Source: Desulfuromonadales bacterium (GTDB lineage Bacteria > Desulfobacterota > Desulfuromonadia > Desulfuromonadales > JAGXHI01). Taken from it: 64,000 nt of DNA. The stretch lies in contig JAGXHI010000017.1 of NCBI GenBank assembly GCA_024636295.1, forward strand, positions 1 to 64,000, given 5' to 3'. The notes beneath the pieces are model-generated. The model did not search any database. It was given only the letters and a program-made list of their open reading frames with translations, and had not been told where the DNA came from. Shown piece after piece: positions 7,845 to 18,106 of the stretch (within the stretch, counting starts at the first letter, position 1; every line of letters begins with the position of its first letter). Both the position numbers and the translations under genes were made by a program.

Positions 7845-8825
7845 ATGGGAGACAGTGTTCATTTTACCGAACTCGGCCTGGCGAATACCCGGGAGATGTT
7901 CAAGAAAGCCGTCAATGGCGGGTATGCCGTTCCGGCTTATAATTTCAACAATCTCGAACAACTCCAGGCGATCGTCACCGGCTGCGCCGAGACGAATTCG
8001 CCGGTGATCATCCAGGTCAGCAAAGGCGCCCGCGACTACGCCGACCAGACCATGTTGCGGTATATGGCCATGGGCGCAGTCCAGATGGCGCAAGGAATGG
8101 GGGCGCAGATCCCGATCTGCCTGCATCTCGATCACGGCGATTCGTTCGAGCTGTGCAAAGCCTGCGTAGATTCGGGATTTTCTTCGGTGATGATCGACGG
8201 CTCACATCTCCCTTATGAAGAAAATGTCGCCCTGACTAAAAAAGTTGTGGAATACGCCCACGGGTACGATGTTTCCGTGGAAGGGGAGCTGGGCGTCCTC
8301 GCGGGGATCGAGGATGAAGTCTCCGCCGAAACCTCCACCTACACTCGGCCCGAGGAAGTGGAAGATTTCGTTAAAAAGACGGGAGTGGATTCCCTGGCCA
8401 TTTCCATCGGTACCAGTCATGGCGCCTACAAATTCAAGCTGAAGGACGGAGAAGAGGTCCCGGAACTTCGTTTCGACATTCTGAATGAAGTCGAACGAAG
8501 AATTCCCGGCTTTCCAATTGTCTTGCATGGAGCCTCAAGCGTCATTCCCGAATACGTGCAGATCATCAACAAATACGGCGGAAAGATGGAAGGGGCTGTC
8601 GGGATTCCCGAGGCGCAACTCCGTCGAGCCGCCTCGGGCGCCGTGTGCAAGATCAACATCGATTCCGACGGACGGCTGGCCGTTACGGCCAAAATCCGCG
8701 AATACATGGCGGAGCATCCGGAAGAATTCGATCCCCGGAAATATCTCGGATACGCCCGAAAAGAGCTGATCAAGCTGATCAAGCACAAGAATGAAGCCGT
8801 GCTCGGCAGCGCTGGAAGGGTCTGA
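7845..8825 (+). CDS. fba: Class II fructose-bisphosphate aldolase
   Basis: 326-residue zinc-dependent aldolase that interconverts fructose 1,6-bisphosphate with glyceraldehyde 3-phosphate and dihydroxyacetone phosphate in glycolysis and gluconeogenesis. Diagnostic motifs: AYNFNNLEQLQAIV, HLDHGDSFELCKACVDSGFS (zinc His plus catalytic Asp), VMIDGSHLPYEENV, VEGELGVLAGIED, SIGTSHGAYKF and VLHGASSV. The true start is the ATG at 7845 behind a perfect AGGAGGT; upstream in-frame codons cross the rpsU terminator. A palindromic terminator follows, so it is probably expressed alone. Confidence 0.96.
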   Translation: MGDSVHFTELGLANTREMFKKAVNGGYAVPAYNFNNLEQLQAIVTGCAETNSPVIIQVSKGARDYADQTMLRYMAMGAVQMAQGMGAQIPICLHLDHGDSFELCKACVDSGFSSVMIDGSHLPYEENVALTKKVVEYAHGYDVSVEGELGVLAGIEDEVSAETSTYTRPEEVEDFVKKTGVDSLAISIGTSHGAYKFKLKDGEEVPELRFDILNEVERRIPGFPIVLHGASSVIPEYVQIINKYGGKMEGAVGIPEAQLRRAASGAVCKINIDSDGRLAVTAKIREYMAEHPEEFDPRKYLGYARKELIKLIKHKNEAVLGSAGRV

Positions 8826-8866
8826 AAGGTCGAGAAGGGGAACCTTGCTCCCGATTAAAAAGTCAT

Positions 8867-8890
8867 AGGGGCGCAGCATGCTGCGCCCCT
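8867..8890. terminator. Bidirectional terminator between fba and uvrA
   Basis: A perfect 24-base palindrome made of AGGGGCGCAGCA and its reverse complement, flanked by TTTT (8893-8896) on the plus side and AAAA (8857-8861) on the other. It can serve both converging genes. Confidence 0.8.
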
Positions 8891-8903
8891 GCCTTTTAAA
8901 CGG

Positions 8904-11900
8904 TCAAACGGATTTCCTGACCCCATTTCTTTCCTTAAGAAAATCCGCCAGGAATTGCGCCGTATAGGATCCCTTGCGGATTTTCGTCACGAATTCGGGG
9001 GGGCCCTGTGCAACAATTTCTCCTCCACCGTCTCCTCCCTCTGGTCCCAGGTCGATAATCCAGTCGGCTTCGGCGATCACATCGAGATTGTGCTCGATGA
9101 CCACCACCGTATTTCCTTCCTCTGTCAGCCGGTATAGAACGCGAATAAGCTTTTCCACGTCGGCCATATGCAGTCCGATGGTGGGTTCGTCCAGGATATA
9201 AAGAGATTTGCCGGCAGCGCTCCCGTTTTTTCTTGCCAGTTCCGTCACCAGCTTGATGCGTTGGGCCTCTCCGCCCGAAAGGGTGGGGCTGGGTTGACCA
9301 AGGGTCAGATAACCGAGTCCCACATCCTGCAGCAGAGTCAGAGCCTGGTGGATTCTGGAGTGGGCTGCAAAGAACTCAGTTGCCTGGTTGATGGTCATGG
9401 CGAGCACGTCCGCGATGCTTTTCCCCTTGTACAGAACGAGGAGGGTTTCGGGGCTGAAGCGGGCTCCTCTGCAGGAGTCGCATAGGACAGCGACATCCGG
9501 AAGAAAGCTCATTTCAATCTTGCGAATTCCCTGCCCCTCGCATTCGGGACAACGTCCTTCCTTGACATTGAAGGAGAAACGTCCCGGTCCGTAACCTCGA
9601 ACCTTCGCTTCGGGCGTCCCTGCGAAGAGCTTGCGGACGGTATCCCAGAACCCCACGTAGGTCGCAGGGCAGGAACGGGGGGTTTTCCCGATGGGGGACT
9701 GATCCACTTCCAGAACCCGCAGGAGCTGCTCTGCTCCGGTGAGGTCGGTGCAGCCGCGCAGAGTGTTTTCGGCTTTGGTTTTCCTTCCCAGGAGACGCGA
9801 CAGGTTTTCACTGAGGACCTGTCGTACCAGGGTGCTCTTGCCGCTGCCCGAGACTCCCGTAACACAAACCAGTCGCCCCAGGGGGATACTCACGTTCAGT
9901 GCTTTCAGGTTGTGAAGGTCCGCGCCGAGAATCTCCAGAGCAGGTGTTTCGCCAAAGGCGATGGGACGGCGCTCGAAAAGGGGGTGCCGAAGGGGCCGGG
10001 CGAGGAACTTCCCCGTCACTGATTCCGGGTTTCGCATCAGATCATCCAGGGTTCCTTCCGCCACCACCCTGCCACCGTTTTTCCCGGCGCCGGGGCCGAG
10101 GTCGATCAGGTGCTCGGCGCTGCGGATCGTATCTTCATCGTGCTCGACGACAACAATGGTATTTCCCTTTTTCCCGAGGTTCTCCAGGGTGGTCAACAGC
10201 TTCCGGTTGTCCCGGGGGTGAAGCCCGATGGTTGGTTCATCCAGAATGTAGCAGACACCCCGCAGGTTTGAGCCAAGCTGGGCTGCAAGGCGAATGCGCT
10301 GAGCCTCTCCGCCGCTCAGGGTGGGAGCGGCCCTGTCCAGCGACAGGTATCCGAGCCCCACTTCCTCGAGAAAGTGAAGTCGCGATCTGATCTCAGGGAG
10401 AATGTCCCGGGCGATGCGGGATTGTCGGTTCTTCAACTGGAGATCGGAAAAAAGAAGCGCCGCCTCCGTTACAGGAAGAGCGGTCCATTCGGCGATGTTG
10501 CGCTCCTGAAAACGAACGGCAAGCGCCTCCGGTCGCAGTCTTGCCCCTCCACAGTCGGGGCACTCAGTCTCGGGTCCTTCCCACCAGGCATTCCACCAGA
10601 TCTCCTCCCCCGTCTGATCTTCGCCGAATCCCGACAGTAGGACTCCTGTCCCGAAACAACGCGGGCACCAGCCGTGCTTCGAGTTGAACGAGAAGAGCCG
10701 CGGATCGGGTTCAGCGAAACTTCGGCCGCACCCCGGGCAGGCCCGCCGTATGGAGAAAACCGTCTCTTCTCCTTTCGGGACAGCCTCAGGAGAAGCGATG
10801 CGGACCGACCCCTTTCCGAAATCGAGAGCCCGGGTGAGGAGCGATCGGAGTTCTTCCGTTGAATTCTCGGAAATCGTGATCTCTCCCACGGGAAGTTCAA
10901 TCGTGTGCTCCCGGTATCGGTCGAGCTTTGGCCAGGGATCGGTGGGCAGCCAGGCGCCGTCCACGCGGAGATGGGAAAATCCCTTTCCCGCTGTCCAGCG
11001 GGCAAGATCGTTGTAGATTCCCTTCCGCGCGGATACAAGAGGAGCGAGCAGGGCGACACGGCGGCCCTTCCAGGTTTCCAGCAGCCGCTCCAGGATCGCC
11101 TCGGGGGTCTGCTGTTCAATGGGGATGCTGCAATCGTGGCAGTATTGAGAGCCCAGCTTGACAAAAAGCAGTCGGAGAAAATGATAGATCTCCGTCAGGG
11201 TGGCCACCGTGCTCTTGCGCCCGCCGCGGCTGGTGCGCTGTTCGATGGCCACCGTGGGTGGAATGCCCGTGATGGCGTCCACATCGGGGCGAGCGGAAGG
11301 CTGCACGAACTGGCGGGCATAGGCGTTGAGGGACTCCAGGTAGCGGCGCTGTCCTTCGTTGAACAGGATATCGAAAGCCAAGGTGCTCTTCCCGCTTCCT
11401 GAAATCCCGGTGATCACGGTGAACCGGTCGCGGGGGATGGAAATATCGATGCCCTGGAGATTGTGTTCGCGGGCGTTGCGAATATCTATCTGATCGCCGG
11501 ATATGCGTCGCCCGACCGGGACCTGAAGAGGGACGAAGCTTTTGACGAGATCCGAGGGAGCTCCCCTGGAAGAGCTTTCTTTTCCGAACCCTCCGGAATA
11601 CTCCCGCAGCGCTTTTCCGGTGTGGCTTCCGGGGCAATCCATCACTTCCCCGGGCGATCCCTGCACGACGATCTCTCCACCCGCATCACCCCCTTCCGGC
11701 CCCAGGTCTATGATCCAGTCGGCCGCCCGGATGATATCCAGGTTATGTTCGATCACCACCAGCGAATGGCCCTCATGGAGCAGTTTTCGGAAAGCCTTCA
11801 GCAAAACGGCGATATCCTCGAAATGCAGTCCGGTGGTCGGTTCATCGAAGAGAAAGAGCGAACCTTTCAACTGTTTCTTTCCGCCGCGGGATTTCGCCAG

Positions 11901-14435
11901 ATGGCCGGCCAGCTTAAGGCGCTGGGCCTCTCCGCCGCTCAGCGTGGTGACGGGTTGGCCCAGGTTCAGGTATCCGAGGCCGACCGCCCGCAGGGGTTCA
12001 AGGCCCCGCAATACTTCGGGGCGGTCACCAAAGACCACGGCGGCTTCCTCCACCGTAAGTTCAAGAATATCGGCTATCGACCGGGCCGGGCCGCCACCCG
12101 TGGGATGGATTTTGACCTCCAGTACCTCCGAGCGGTACCGGCGACCTCCACATTCTGGGCAGCGCAGGTAGATGTCCGAAAGGAACTGCATCTCGACGTG
12201 CTCGAACCCGCTCCCCCCGCAGGCGTGACAGCGGCCCTTGCCCGCATTGAAGCTGAAGGTCCCTGCCGTGTAGCCCCTCTCCCGAGCCAGAGGTTCTTCC
12301 GCAAAGATTTTACGGATAGGGTCGAAGGCCCCGACATAGCTGGCCGGATTTGACCGGGTGGTGCGCCCGATGGGCGACTGATCCACTAGAACCACTTCGC
12401 CGATGAGTTCTTCACCCCGCAAGGCTGTGTGCCGGCCTGCGGGCTCCGAAGGCTGCCCCCTCAGCTTCCGGATCGCATTGAACATAGTGTCCTGCACAAG
12501 GGAAGATTTTCCCGAGCCGCTGACGCCGGTGATGCAAACCAGGCGATTGAGGGGGAGGCGAACGTCAATCCCCTTCAGATTGTTCTGGGATGCGCCGAGG
12601 ACCTCCAGGAAGATATCGGGAGGGGCGGTCGCCGTACTGGTCTTCTCTACCGATTTACGGCCGAGGAGGTAATCGGCGGTCAGTGATTCCTTTGCCAGCG
12701 GAAGATCGTCCGGTCGGCCAAAAAAAACGATATCCCCCCCACGCTCCCCCGGCCCCGGTCCCAGGTCCAGAATGCGGTCGGCGGTCTCCATCACCTGGGG
12801 ATCGTGCTCGACCACCAGGAGGGAATTTCCTGCATCCCGAAGCCGCAGAAGGATGTCGATCATCCTGCGCATGTCCCTTGGGTGAAGACCGATACTCGGC
12901 TCGTCCAGTATGAAGAGGGTGTTTACCAGCGAAGTTCCCAGTGCGGTGGTCAGGTTGATCCGCTGGACCTCTCCTCCAGAGAGGGTGCGGGATTGTCGGT
13001 CAAGTGTCAGATAACCGAGGCCCACCTCCGTCAGGTATCGCAGCCGCGCCCTGATCTCGCCCAGCAGGATTTCCGTCGCCTCATCCAGCGGAGCGGGAAG
13101 CTGGACGGTTTCGAAAAATTCCCGGCAGCGCACAATGGGAAGGAGCATCAGATCATGGAGACTCAATCCGGAATGTCCCCTTCTCGTCTTTTCCTCCGGG
13201 AGAACGGCCTCCGCATCTTTTCGGCTCCCCAATCGCCATAAGAGGGCTTCGGGTTTGAGACGGGCGCCCAGACAGTCCGGGCAGAGGTCATAGGAGCGGT
13301 ATTTGGAGAGCAGAACCCGAATGTGCATCTTGTAGTTTTTTGTTTCCAGCCAGCCGAAGAATCGCCGTACGCCGTACCATACGCCGTCATCCCACGATCC
13401 CTCCCCTTCCAGGACCCAGGTTTTCTGCTCAGGGGTCAGATTTTTCCATGGAATATCCACCGGAATGTCGTGCTTCTCAGCGAATCCGATCAGGTCCTCC
13501 CGGCACTCGCGGTAGCTTTCGGTCTGCCAGGGTTTTATGGCTCCGTCTGCCAGCGTCAGTGATTCGTCCGGGACGATCAGACCGAAATCGATGCCGATGG
13601 TACGGCCGAAACCGCGGCAGGTGTCGCAGGCTCCCATCGGGGAGTTGAAGGAAAAAAAGCTCGGTGTGGGATCACGGAAGGAAAGATCGCAATCCGGACA
13701 GTGCAGATCGGCGGAAAAGTGGCGTCGGATTTCGGGATTTCCATCCGCCTCCGGCAGAACGGCGGTGACGCGGCCGCGGCCTGGTTTCATGGCGGCCTCA
13801 AGGGCCTCCACCAGGCGCTCGCGGCGGCCCGGCGCCAAGCGCAGACGATCCTGAACCACCTTGAGGACGCTTCCATCCCGACGATGAACGCGGGTATAGC
13901 CCTGTCCGGCCAGGAAGTCCCGGATTTCCTCTTCGGAGAAATTATCGGGGATTGAAACCGGGAAGATGATCAGCGCCCGGGGAGATTCGCTCCCGAATTC
14001 GTCCAGCAGTCGGCCTGCGATGCTTCCTGGGGTGTCCCGTTCGATCTTCTGATCGCACTTCGGACAGAAAAGCCCGGCAGCCCGGGCAAACAGGAGTTTG
14101 AGGTGATCGTTGAGTTCCGTCATGGTGCCCACCGTGGAGCGGGAGGTGCGCACCGGGTTGGTCTGGTCGATGGCAATGGCAGGGGGAATCCCCTCGATTC
14201 GGTCCACCTGCGGTTTGTCCATGCGGTCGAGGAACTGACGGGCGTAGGGGGAGAAGGTCTCCACGTAGCGGCGCTGTCCCTCGGCGTAAACCGTGTCGAA
14301 GGCCAGGGACGACTTGCCCGAGCCGCTCACACCCGTGACGACGATAAGCTCGTTCAGGGGAAGGCGAAAGCTCAGATTTTTGAGATTGTTCTGCCGCGCT
14401 CCTTCAACGCGAATACACTTCTTTTTTTCGATCAT
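8904..14435 (-). CDS. uvrA: Double-length excinuclease ABC subunit A (tandem UvrA)
   Basis: About 1843 residues, roughly twice normal UvrA: a head-to-tail duplication of the whole damage-recognition ATPase of nucleotide excision repair. There are four Walker A motifs (GVSGSGKSS ~35, GVSGSGKSS ~635, GISGSGKST ~1008, GVSGSGKST ~1525) and four [16 protein letters not shown] signatures, i.e. four ABC modules. Unit 1 spans ~1-970 and unit 2 ~975-1843. Both carry zinc-finger Cys pairs (CPDCLGARL and [18 protein letters not shown] and CPECEGQGI) and the RQFLDRM or RQFVQPS region. The units have diverged, so the duplication is old. No frame break is seen. The ATG at 14435 fits where homology begins; the longer frame from 14570 adds an unlikely 45 residues. 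Confidence 0.95.
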   Translation of the reverse strand: MIEKKKCIRVEGARQNNLKNLSFRLPLNELIVVTGVSGSGKSSLAFDTVYAEGQRRYVETFSPYARQFLDRMDKPQVDRIEGIPPAIAIDQTNPVRTSRSTVGTMTELNDHLKLLFARAAGLFCPKCDQKIERDTPGSIAGRLLDEFGSESPRALIIFPVSIPDNFSEEEIRDFLAGQGYTRVHRRDGSVLKVVQDRLRLAPGRRERLVEALEAAMKPGRGRVTAVLPEADGNPEIRRHFSADLHCPDCDLSFRDPTPSFFSFNSPMGACDTCRGFGRTIGIDFGLIVPDESLTLADGAIKPWQTESYRECREDLIGFAEKHDIPVDIPWKNLTPEQKTWVLEGEGSWDDGVWYGVRRFFGWLETKNYKMHIRVLLSKYRSYDLCPDCLGARLKPEALLWRLGSRKDAEAVLPEEKTRRGHSGLSLHDLMLLPIVRCREFFETVQLPAPLDEATEILLGEIRARLRYLTEVGLGYLTLDRQSRTLSGGEVQRINLTTALGTSLVNTLFILDEPSIGLHPRDMRRMIDILLRLRDAGNSLLVVEHDPQVMETADRILDLGPGPGERGGDIVFFGRPDDLPLAKESLTADYLLGRKSVEKTSTATAPPDIFLEVLGASQNNLKGIDVRLPLNRLVCITGVSGSGKSSLVQDTMFNAIRKLRGQPSEPAGRHTALRGEELIGEVVLVDQSPIGRTTRSNPASYVGAFDPIRKIFAEEPLARERGYTAGTFSFNAGKGRCHACGGSGFEHVEMQFLSDIYLRCPECGGRRYRSEVLEVKIHPTGGGPARSIADILELTVEEAAVVFGDRPEVLRGLEPLRAVGLGYLNLGQPVTTLSGGEAQRLKLAGHLAKSRGGKKQLKGSLFLFDEPTTGLHFEDIAVLLKAFRKLLHEGHSLVVIEHNLDIIRAADWIIDLGPEGGDAGGEIVVQGSPGEVMDCPGSHTGKALREYSGGFGKESSSRGAPSDLVKSFVPLQVPVGRRISGDQIDIRNAREHNLQGIDISIPRDRFTVITGISGSGKSTLAFDILFNEGQRRYLESLNAYARQFVQPSARPDVDAITGIPPTVAIEQRTSRGGRKSTVATLTEIYHFLRLLFVKLGSQYCHDCSIPIEQQTPEAILERLLETWKGRRVALLAPLVSARKGIYNDLARWTAGKGFSHLRVDGAWLPTDPWPKLDRYREHTIELPVGEITISENSTEELRSLLTRALDFGKGSVRIASPEAVPKGEETVFSIRRACPGCGRSFAEPDPRLFSFNSKHGWCPRCFGTGVLLSGFGEDQTGEEIWWNAWWEGPETECPDCGGARLRPEALAVRFQERNIAEWTALPVTEAALLFSDLQLKNRQSRIARDILPEIRSRLHFLEEVGLGYLSLDRAAPTLSGGEAQRIRLAAQLGSNLRGVCYILDEPTIGLHPRDNRKLLTTLENLGKKGNTIVVVEHDEDTIRSAEHLIDLGPGAGKNGGRVVAEGTLDDLMRNPESVTGKFLARPLRHPLFERRPIAFGETPALEILGADLHNLKALNVSIPLGRLVCVTGVSGSGKSTLVRQVLSENLSRLLGRKTKAENTLRGCTDLTGAEQLLRVLEVDQSPIGKTPRSCPATYVGFWDTVRKLFAGTPEAKVRGYGPGRFSFNVKEGRCPECEGQGIRKIEMSFLPDVAVLCDSCRGARFSPETLLVLYKGKSIADVLAMTINQATEFFAAHSRIHQALTLLQDVGLGYLTLGQPSPTLSGGEAQRIKLVTELARKNGSAAGKSLYILDEPTIGLHMADVEKLIRVLYRLTEEGNTVVVIEHNLDVIAEADWIIDLGPEGGDGGGEIVAQGPPEFVTKIRKGSYTAQFLADFLKERNGVRKSV

Positions 14436-14773
14436 TCCTCTCAAAAGCCTCTCACGGACCAGGAGCATCCTGTATATGGGTACACAATAAGGAAGAGCAA
14501 GCAAAACACTAGGATAAATCAGGTGGGCGGATTTCCGCAAGCCGACTCCGTTTTCGCTTTGTTTAACCAATCACTCCGGAGAAGAATCGAAAAGGTTGAA
14601 ATTTTTAATGCCAGGATGTATAAGCAAGAGTGCTCAGCTCATTCCGCTCCCGGAGAGATGATCGTATCCGGGGCGCTGCATATGAATTTTGAAGCGGATT
14701 TACCGTTTTGTCATCTCTGATTGTCCAATACCGACGGAAGCTCATAAACACGCACTGAAAGTGAGGAGAGAAG
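14436..14773. other. 338-base divergent intergenic region, uvrA / acyl-CoA dehydrogenase
   Basis: No supported gene. It must hold promoters for both directions. A uvrA candidate is at 14511-14540 on the minus strand. I found no strong plus-strand promoter and no recognisable LexA operator. Confidence 0.5.
14511..14540 (-). promoter_or_regulatory. Candidate uvrA promoter
   Basis: On the minus strand TTGCGG (14540-14535) and TATCCT (14516-14511) are 18 bases apart, ~75 bases before the uvrA start. Confidence 0.35.
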
Positions 14774-15952
14774 ATGCCAGACCTGGAAAAATTTCGGGCG
14801 GAAACCCGTGCATGGCTGGAAGCCAACTGTCCCGAGTCCATGCGTCAGCCGGCCAGATCGAGCGAGGAGTACTACTGGGGCGGCCGCAACGGCAAATTTG
14901 CAAGTGAGGACCAGAAAATCTGGTTTGAGCGGATGCTGGAGAAGCGATGGATCGCTCCCCACTGGCCCTCGGAGTATGGCGGCGGAGGCCTGAGCAAGGA
15001 CGAAAACAAGATTCTGCTGGAAGAAATGCGCCGACTCGGTTGCCGCCCGCCCCATACCAACTTCGGCATCACCATGCTGGGTCCCGTCCTTCTGAAATAC
15101 GGAAGCGAAGAGCAGAAGCGTGAACATATTCCGAAGATCCTCCGGGGCGAGATCCGGTGGTGCCAGGGCTACAGCGAACCGGGCGCCGGTTCCGACCTGG
15201 CGGGCCTGAGTTGCAAGGCCGAACCGGACGGAGACGACTACATCATCAACGGGCAGAAGATCTGGACCTCCTATGCGGAAAAAGCCGACTGGATCTTCAA
15301 TCTCGTACGTACCGATACCACGGTCCAGAAGCAGAAGGGAATCAGCTTTGTTCTGATCGATATGGCCACGCCCGGAGTGAGCACCCGGCCCATCAAGCTG
15401 ATCAGCGGCAACTCTCCTTTCTGTGAAACTTTTTTCGACAATGTACGGGTTCCTAAATCCAATCTTCTCGGCAAGGAAAATGAGGGCTGGACTTATGCCA
15501 AGTACCTCCTTTCCCATGAGCGGGAGATGATCAGCGGCATTGGCGATCAGGGCGTTACAAAAACTCTCGGGGAATTGGCAGTTGAGCGCATTGGAAAACA
15601 GGACGGGAAACTGGCCGATTCGGTTCTGCGTCCGGAAATAGCCAAGCTGGAAATGAATGCTCTGGCATTCCAGTTGACGGTTGAGCGTGCGAAGGATCAA
15701 GCGAAGGCAGGCCAGGGACTCGGCGACGTGGCTTCGATGTTCAAATATTACGGAACGGAACTCAACAAGAACCGTCATGAATTGATCATCTCCGTCGCGG
15801 GGATGGAAGGCCTGGTCTGGGAAGGCGAAGAATACAACGAGGGGTATACCGCCCGCACCTGGCTTCGCACCAAAGGGAACTCCATCGAAGGCGGGACTTC
15901 CGAGATCCAACTCAATGTGATCGCCAAGCGCGTTCTGGGGCTGCCGAGCTGA
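14774..15952 (+). CDS. Acyl-CoA dehydrogenase, catalytic-type subunit
   Basis: 392-residue FAD-dependent acyl-CoA dehydrogenase. It shows the FAD/substrate motif WCQGYSEPGAGSDLAGL, NGQKIWTS, and near the C-terminus SIEGGTSEIQLNVIAKRVLG, where the Glu lies at the usual catalytic-base position. The start follows GTGAGGAGAGAAG. A second acyl-CoA dehydrogenase starts 51 bases downstream and lacks that Glu motif, suggesting a heteromeric alpha/beta enzyme. Lengths (392 + 380) and order resemble the pimeloyl-CoA dehydrogenase pair PimC/PimD. The substrate (dicarboxylyl-, cyclic or fatty acyl-CoA) cannot be deduced. Confidence 0.9.
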   Translation: MPDLEKFRAETRAWLEANCPESMRQPARSSEEYYWGGRNGKFASEDQKIWFERMLEKRWIAPHWPSEYGGGGLSKDENKILLEEMRRLGCRPPHTNFGITMLGPVLLKYGSEEQKREHIPKILRGEIRWCQGYSEPGAGSDLAGLSCKAEPDGDDYIINGQKIWTSYAEKADWIFNLVRTDTTVQKQKGISFVLIDMATPGVSTRPIKLISGNSPFCETFFDNVRVPKSNLLGKENEGWTYAKYLLSHEREMISGIGDQGVTKTLGELAVERIGKQDGKLADSVLRPEIAKLEMNALAFQLTVERAKDQAKAGQGLGDVASMFKYYGTELNKNRHELIISVAGMEGLVWEGEEYNEGYTARTWLRTKGNSIEGGTSEIQLNVIAKRVLGLPS

Positions 15953-16003
15953 CGGCATCGTTAAATTCGAACTTTTTATTTTTGATATAGAGAGGACTTA
16001 AAA

Positions 16004-17146
16004 ATGGCACTCGTCCTTAACGAAGAGCAGAATTTGCTCCAACAGACGGCCAGAAGCTTTGTGCAGGGAAAAGCCCCGGTCGAGGCTCTGCGAAAATTGC
16101 GCGATGAACGGGATGAAACCGGATTTTCCCGTGAACTCTGGAAAGAAATGACTGACCTTGGCTGGGCTGGAGTCGCCGTCCCCGAAGAATACGGTGGCTT
16201 CGAGCTCGGGTATGTGGGACTGGGTCTCATTCTGGAGGAATGCGGCCGCATGCTGACCGCGTCGCCTCTGGTCTCCACCGTACTTCTGGGCGCGACCGCG
16301 GTCGCTCTCGGAGGAAGCGAAGAACAGAAAAATTCCATCCTTCCGGCCATCATCGGCGGGGAGCAGATTCTGACTCTGGCGCTGGATGAAACCCCCCATC
16401 ACGCCCCGACAAAAATTTCAATGACAGCGGAAAAAAGCGCAGAGGGCTTTGTCCTGAACGGAAAGAAGGAATTCGTAATGGACGGGCACGTCGCCGATAA
16501 ATTCATCGTCGCGGCGCGCACCTCCGGCAAAAGCGGCGAGGAGAAGGGCATCAGCCTCTTCCTGGTCGATGCCGATAACCCCGGTGTTGCCGCTGAGCGG
16601 TTGAGCATGGTGGACAGCCGAAACGCGGCGAAGGTGACTTTTAAAAATGTGAAGGTTTCTTCCGGCGCGCTGCTCGGTGAGCTGGACAAGGGCTTTCCCC
16701 TTCTGGAGAAGGTCATGGATATCGGCCGGATCGGGCTGGCTGCGGAGATGCTGGGCATGGCGCAGGAGGCCTTTCAGCGGACCCTCGAGTATCTCAAGGA
16801 GCGCAAGCAGTTCGGAGTGCTGATCGGAAGCTTTCAGGCATTGCAGCACCGCGCCGTGGTCATGTTCTGCGAAATCGAACTTTGCAAGTCCATGGTTCTG
16901 AAAGCTCTTTCCGCCATTGACGAGAAGGATGAAAAGAATCTGCCGATATTGGCTTCCGCAACCAAGGCAAAGATGGGGGAAACTCTGAAGCTGGTGTCGA
17001 ACGAAGCGATCCAGATGTTCGCTGGGATTGGAATGACGGACGAACACGAGATCGGATTTTTTCTGAAACGTGCCCGCGTGGCGCAGCAGATATTCGGCGA
17101 TCAGAGCTATCATCTTGACAGATTTGCATCCTTGAACGGGTACTGA
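16004..17146 (+). CDS. Acyl-CoA dehydrogenase, partner (PimD-like) subunit
   Basis: 380-residue acyl-CoA dehydrogenase family protein. The N-terminal alpha domain has WAGVAVPEEYGGFELGYVGL, the middle is a beta domain, and the C-terminal domain has RKQFGVLIGSFQALQHRAV and IQMFAGIGMTDEHEIGFFLK. The EGxxE(I/V)Q catalytic-Glu segment of the upstream subunit is absent, as in non-catalytic beta subunits of heteromeric enzymes. It starts at ATG 16004 behind GAGAGGAC, 51 bases after the first subunit, and ends before a strong terminator. The pair therefore makes a two-gene operon without a thiolase, hydratase or CoA ligase. Confidence 0.88.
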   Translation: MALVLNEEQNLLQQTARSFVQGKAPVEALRKLRDERDETGFSRELWKEMTDLGWAGVAVPEEYGGFELGYVGLGLILEECGRMLTASPLVSTVLLGATAVALGGSEEQKNSILPAIIGGEQILTLALDETPHHAPTKISMTAEKSAEGFVLNGKKEFVMDGHVADKFIVAARTSGKSGEEKGISLFLVDADNPGVAAERLSMVDSRNAAKVTFKNVKVSSGALLGELDKGFPLLEKVMDIGRIGLAAEMLGMAQEAFQRTLEYLKERKQFGVLIGSFQALQHRAVVMFCEIELCKSMVLKALSAIDEKDEKNLPILASATKAKMGETLKLVSNEAIQMFAGIGMTDEHEIGFFLKRARVAQQIFGDQSYHLDRFASLNGY

Positions 17147-17193
17147 CGCGGTTTGCGGGGGGCAGCCTCGCCTTCTTTGCAGGAATGAATACG

Positions 17194-17229
17194 GGCGACT
17201 TTTCGAATGGGAAAAGTCGCCTTTTCTTG
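17194..17229 (+). terminator. Intrinsic terminator of the acyl-CoA dehydrogenase operon
   Basis: An 11-bp stem GGCGACTTTTC (17194-17204) / GAAAAGTCGCC (17211-17221) with a 6-base loop is followed by TTTTCTTGTT. Confidence 0.85.
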
Positions 17230-17292
17230 TTAATCGCCGGAGAATTCTTGCCGGGCAAGGAAACAGGTTGCCTGGACGTCACAAGTCCGCAC

Positions 17293-17301
17293 TGGTATGA
17301 T
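17293..17301 (+). promoter_or_regulatory. Extended -10 element before the small lipoprotein gene
   Basis: TGGTATGAT matches an extended -10 (TGnTATGAT). No good -35 sits at the right distance. The gene starts 39 bases downstream. Confidence 0.35.
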
Positions 17302-17339
17302 CGTAAGCAGTCATTTCTCAGGAAGAAAGGATCGTTTCC

Positions 17340-17675
17340 ATGCAAAAATATGTCGGGCTATGCATTTTGATGGCTCTGTTGCTTCTGGCTCTCGGCGGGT
17401 GTGCGAGCACCGCGCAGCGTACGCAGGAGCTTCTGGATAAGAATCACGTGGCCATGTCCGATGACGAACTGCTGCAGTATAATTTTCAGCTCAATGATCA
17501 GATCGCCCGGGAAGAGCGCGATGCACGGGGGACCTCGGTGGGAGTCGGCCTCGGCCGAGGTCCGGTCGGCGTGGGGGTTTCGACAGGTGTCACCACACGG
17601 CCCCTTGCCGGAGATCTTCGGGACCGGAGGAACGAAGTGCGCGCGGAGCTCAGCCGACGTGGATTGCGTCCTTAA
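17340..17675 (+). CDS. Small lipoprotein, 111 aa
   Basis: Predicted lipoprotein of unknown function. Residues 1-20 are a signal with a lipobox LALGGC (Cys21). The mature part has a charged helical stretch (TQELLDKNHVAMSDDELLQY), a glycine/valine-rich low-complexity segment (GVGLGRGPVGVGVSTGV, ~68-84) and a basic tail with paired arginines. The start ATG follows GGAAAGGATCG or AAGAAAGGA. It stands alone between a terminator and a decayed gene. The Gly/Val segment might insert in a membrane or assemble, but that is speculation. Confidence 0.75.
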   Translation: MQKYVGLCILMALLLLALGGCASTAQRTQELLDKNHVAMSDDELLQYNFQLNDQIAREERDARGTSVGVGLGRGPVGVGVSTGVTTRPLAGDLRDRRNEVRAELSRRGLRP

Positions 17676-17763
17676 GTCTTTCGGAACTGTCGGCCTTCTT
17701 TACAGGGTACAGACTGTGCTTGAATCCGGTACTCTTTTCAAGTATTTGAAAAATAGGAACAAA

Positions 17764-17788
17764 TTATGCAATGTTATGCAAAGTTATG
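17764..17788. repeat. Short 10-bp tandem repeat
   Basis: TTATGCAATG (17764-17773), TTATGCAAAG (17774-17783) and TTATG (from 17784) run head to tail in the non-coding stretch after the small lipoprotein gene. The 10-base period matches one helical turn, so a protein-binding array is possible. Confidence 0.4.
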
Positions 17789-17874
17789 TCCCTGATGTGA
17801 ACTGCTGATCTTTCCGGCCCGGCAGGAATCGGCGGATGAAATCCGCTTTTCAAACTTGAAAGGAGAGCCGTGGC

Positions 17875-18061
17875 CTATGCATTTTCCCGCCATTGAAGGC
17901 GGGCGCACAATCTTTGATAGAGGGGAAAGGCCGCTGTCCCGATGACCATGGCCCATGTGAGCGCTTTAAGGAAGGGGCCGAGGATCGAATAGACCAGGAA
18001 GATATAGAGAAGCAGGAGCCCGAAGGCGGCGAGGGCGAAAAAAAAATCTCCTGTCGATCAT
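17875..18061 (-). pseudogene. Remnant of an AI-2E/PerM-family transporter gene
   Basis: On the minus strand an ATG at 18061 starts MIDRRFFF, then the frame breaks in a run of nine T (plus strand 18038-18046). Removing one T restores ALAAFGLLLLYIFLVYSILG, then PFLKALTWAMVIGTAAFPLY and QRLCARLQWREN, ending at a TAG (17877-17875). This matches the N-terminal membrane segment of AI-2E transporter (PerM/YdiK) proteins, which are ~340-370 residues long; only ~62 codons remain. It has both a homopolymer frameshift and a truncation, so I call it a pseudogene. Weak upstream ribosome-binding signal. Confidence 0.65.
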
Positions 18062-18106
18062 AGTCAGGCCCCCGGGGGAGGAATGAAATTAGAATTTCAT
18101 TATACT

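Noticed and set aside
9509..13390. Many long frames opposite or within uvrA
   Set aside because: They are shadows of a GC-rich gene with clear UvrA motifs throughout; none has a family signature.
14436..14600. LexA (SOS) operator upstream of uvrA
   Set aside because: A GGTTAAAC word is present but the rest of the operator pattern I know for related bacteria does not follow.
14711..15958. 415-codon minus-strand frame over the first acyl-CoA dehydrogenase
   Set aside because: It mirrors the real gene exactly and has no recognisable motif; the plus-strand frame has the full family pattern.
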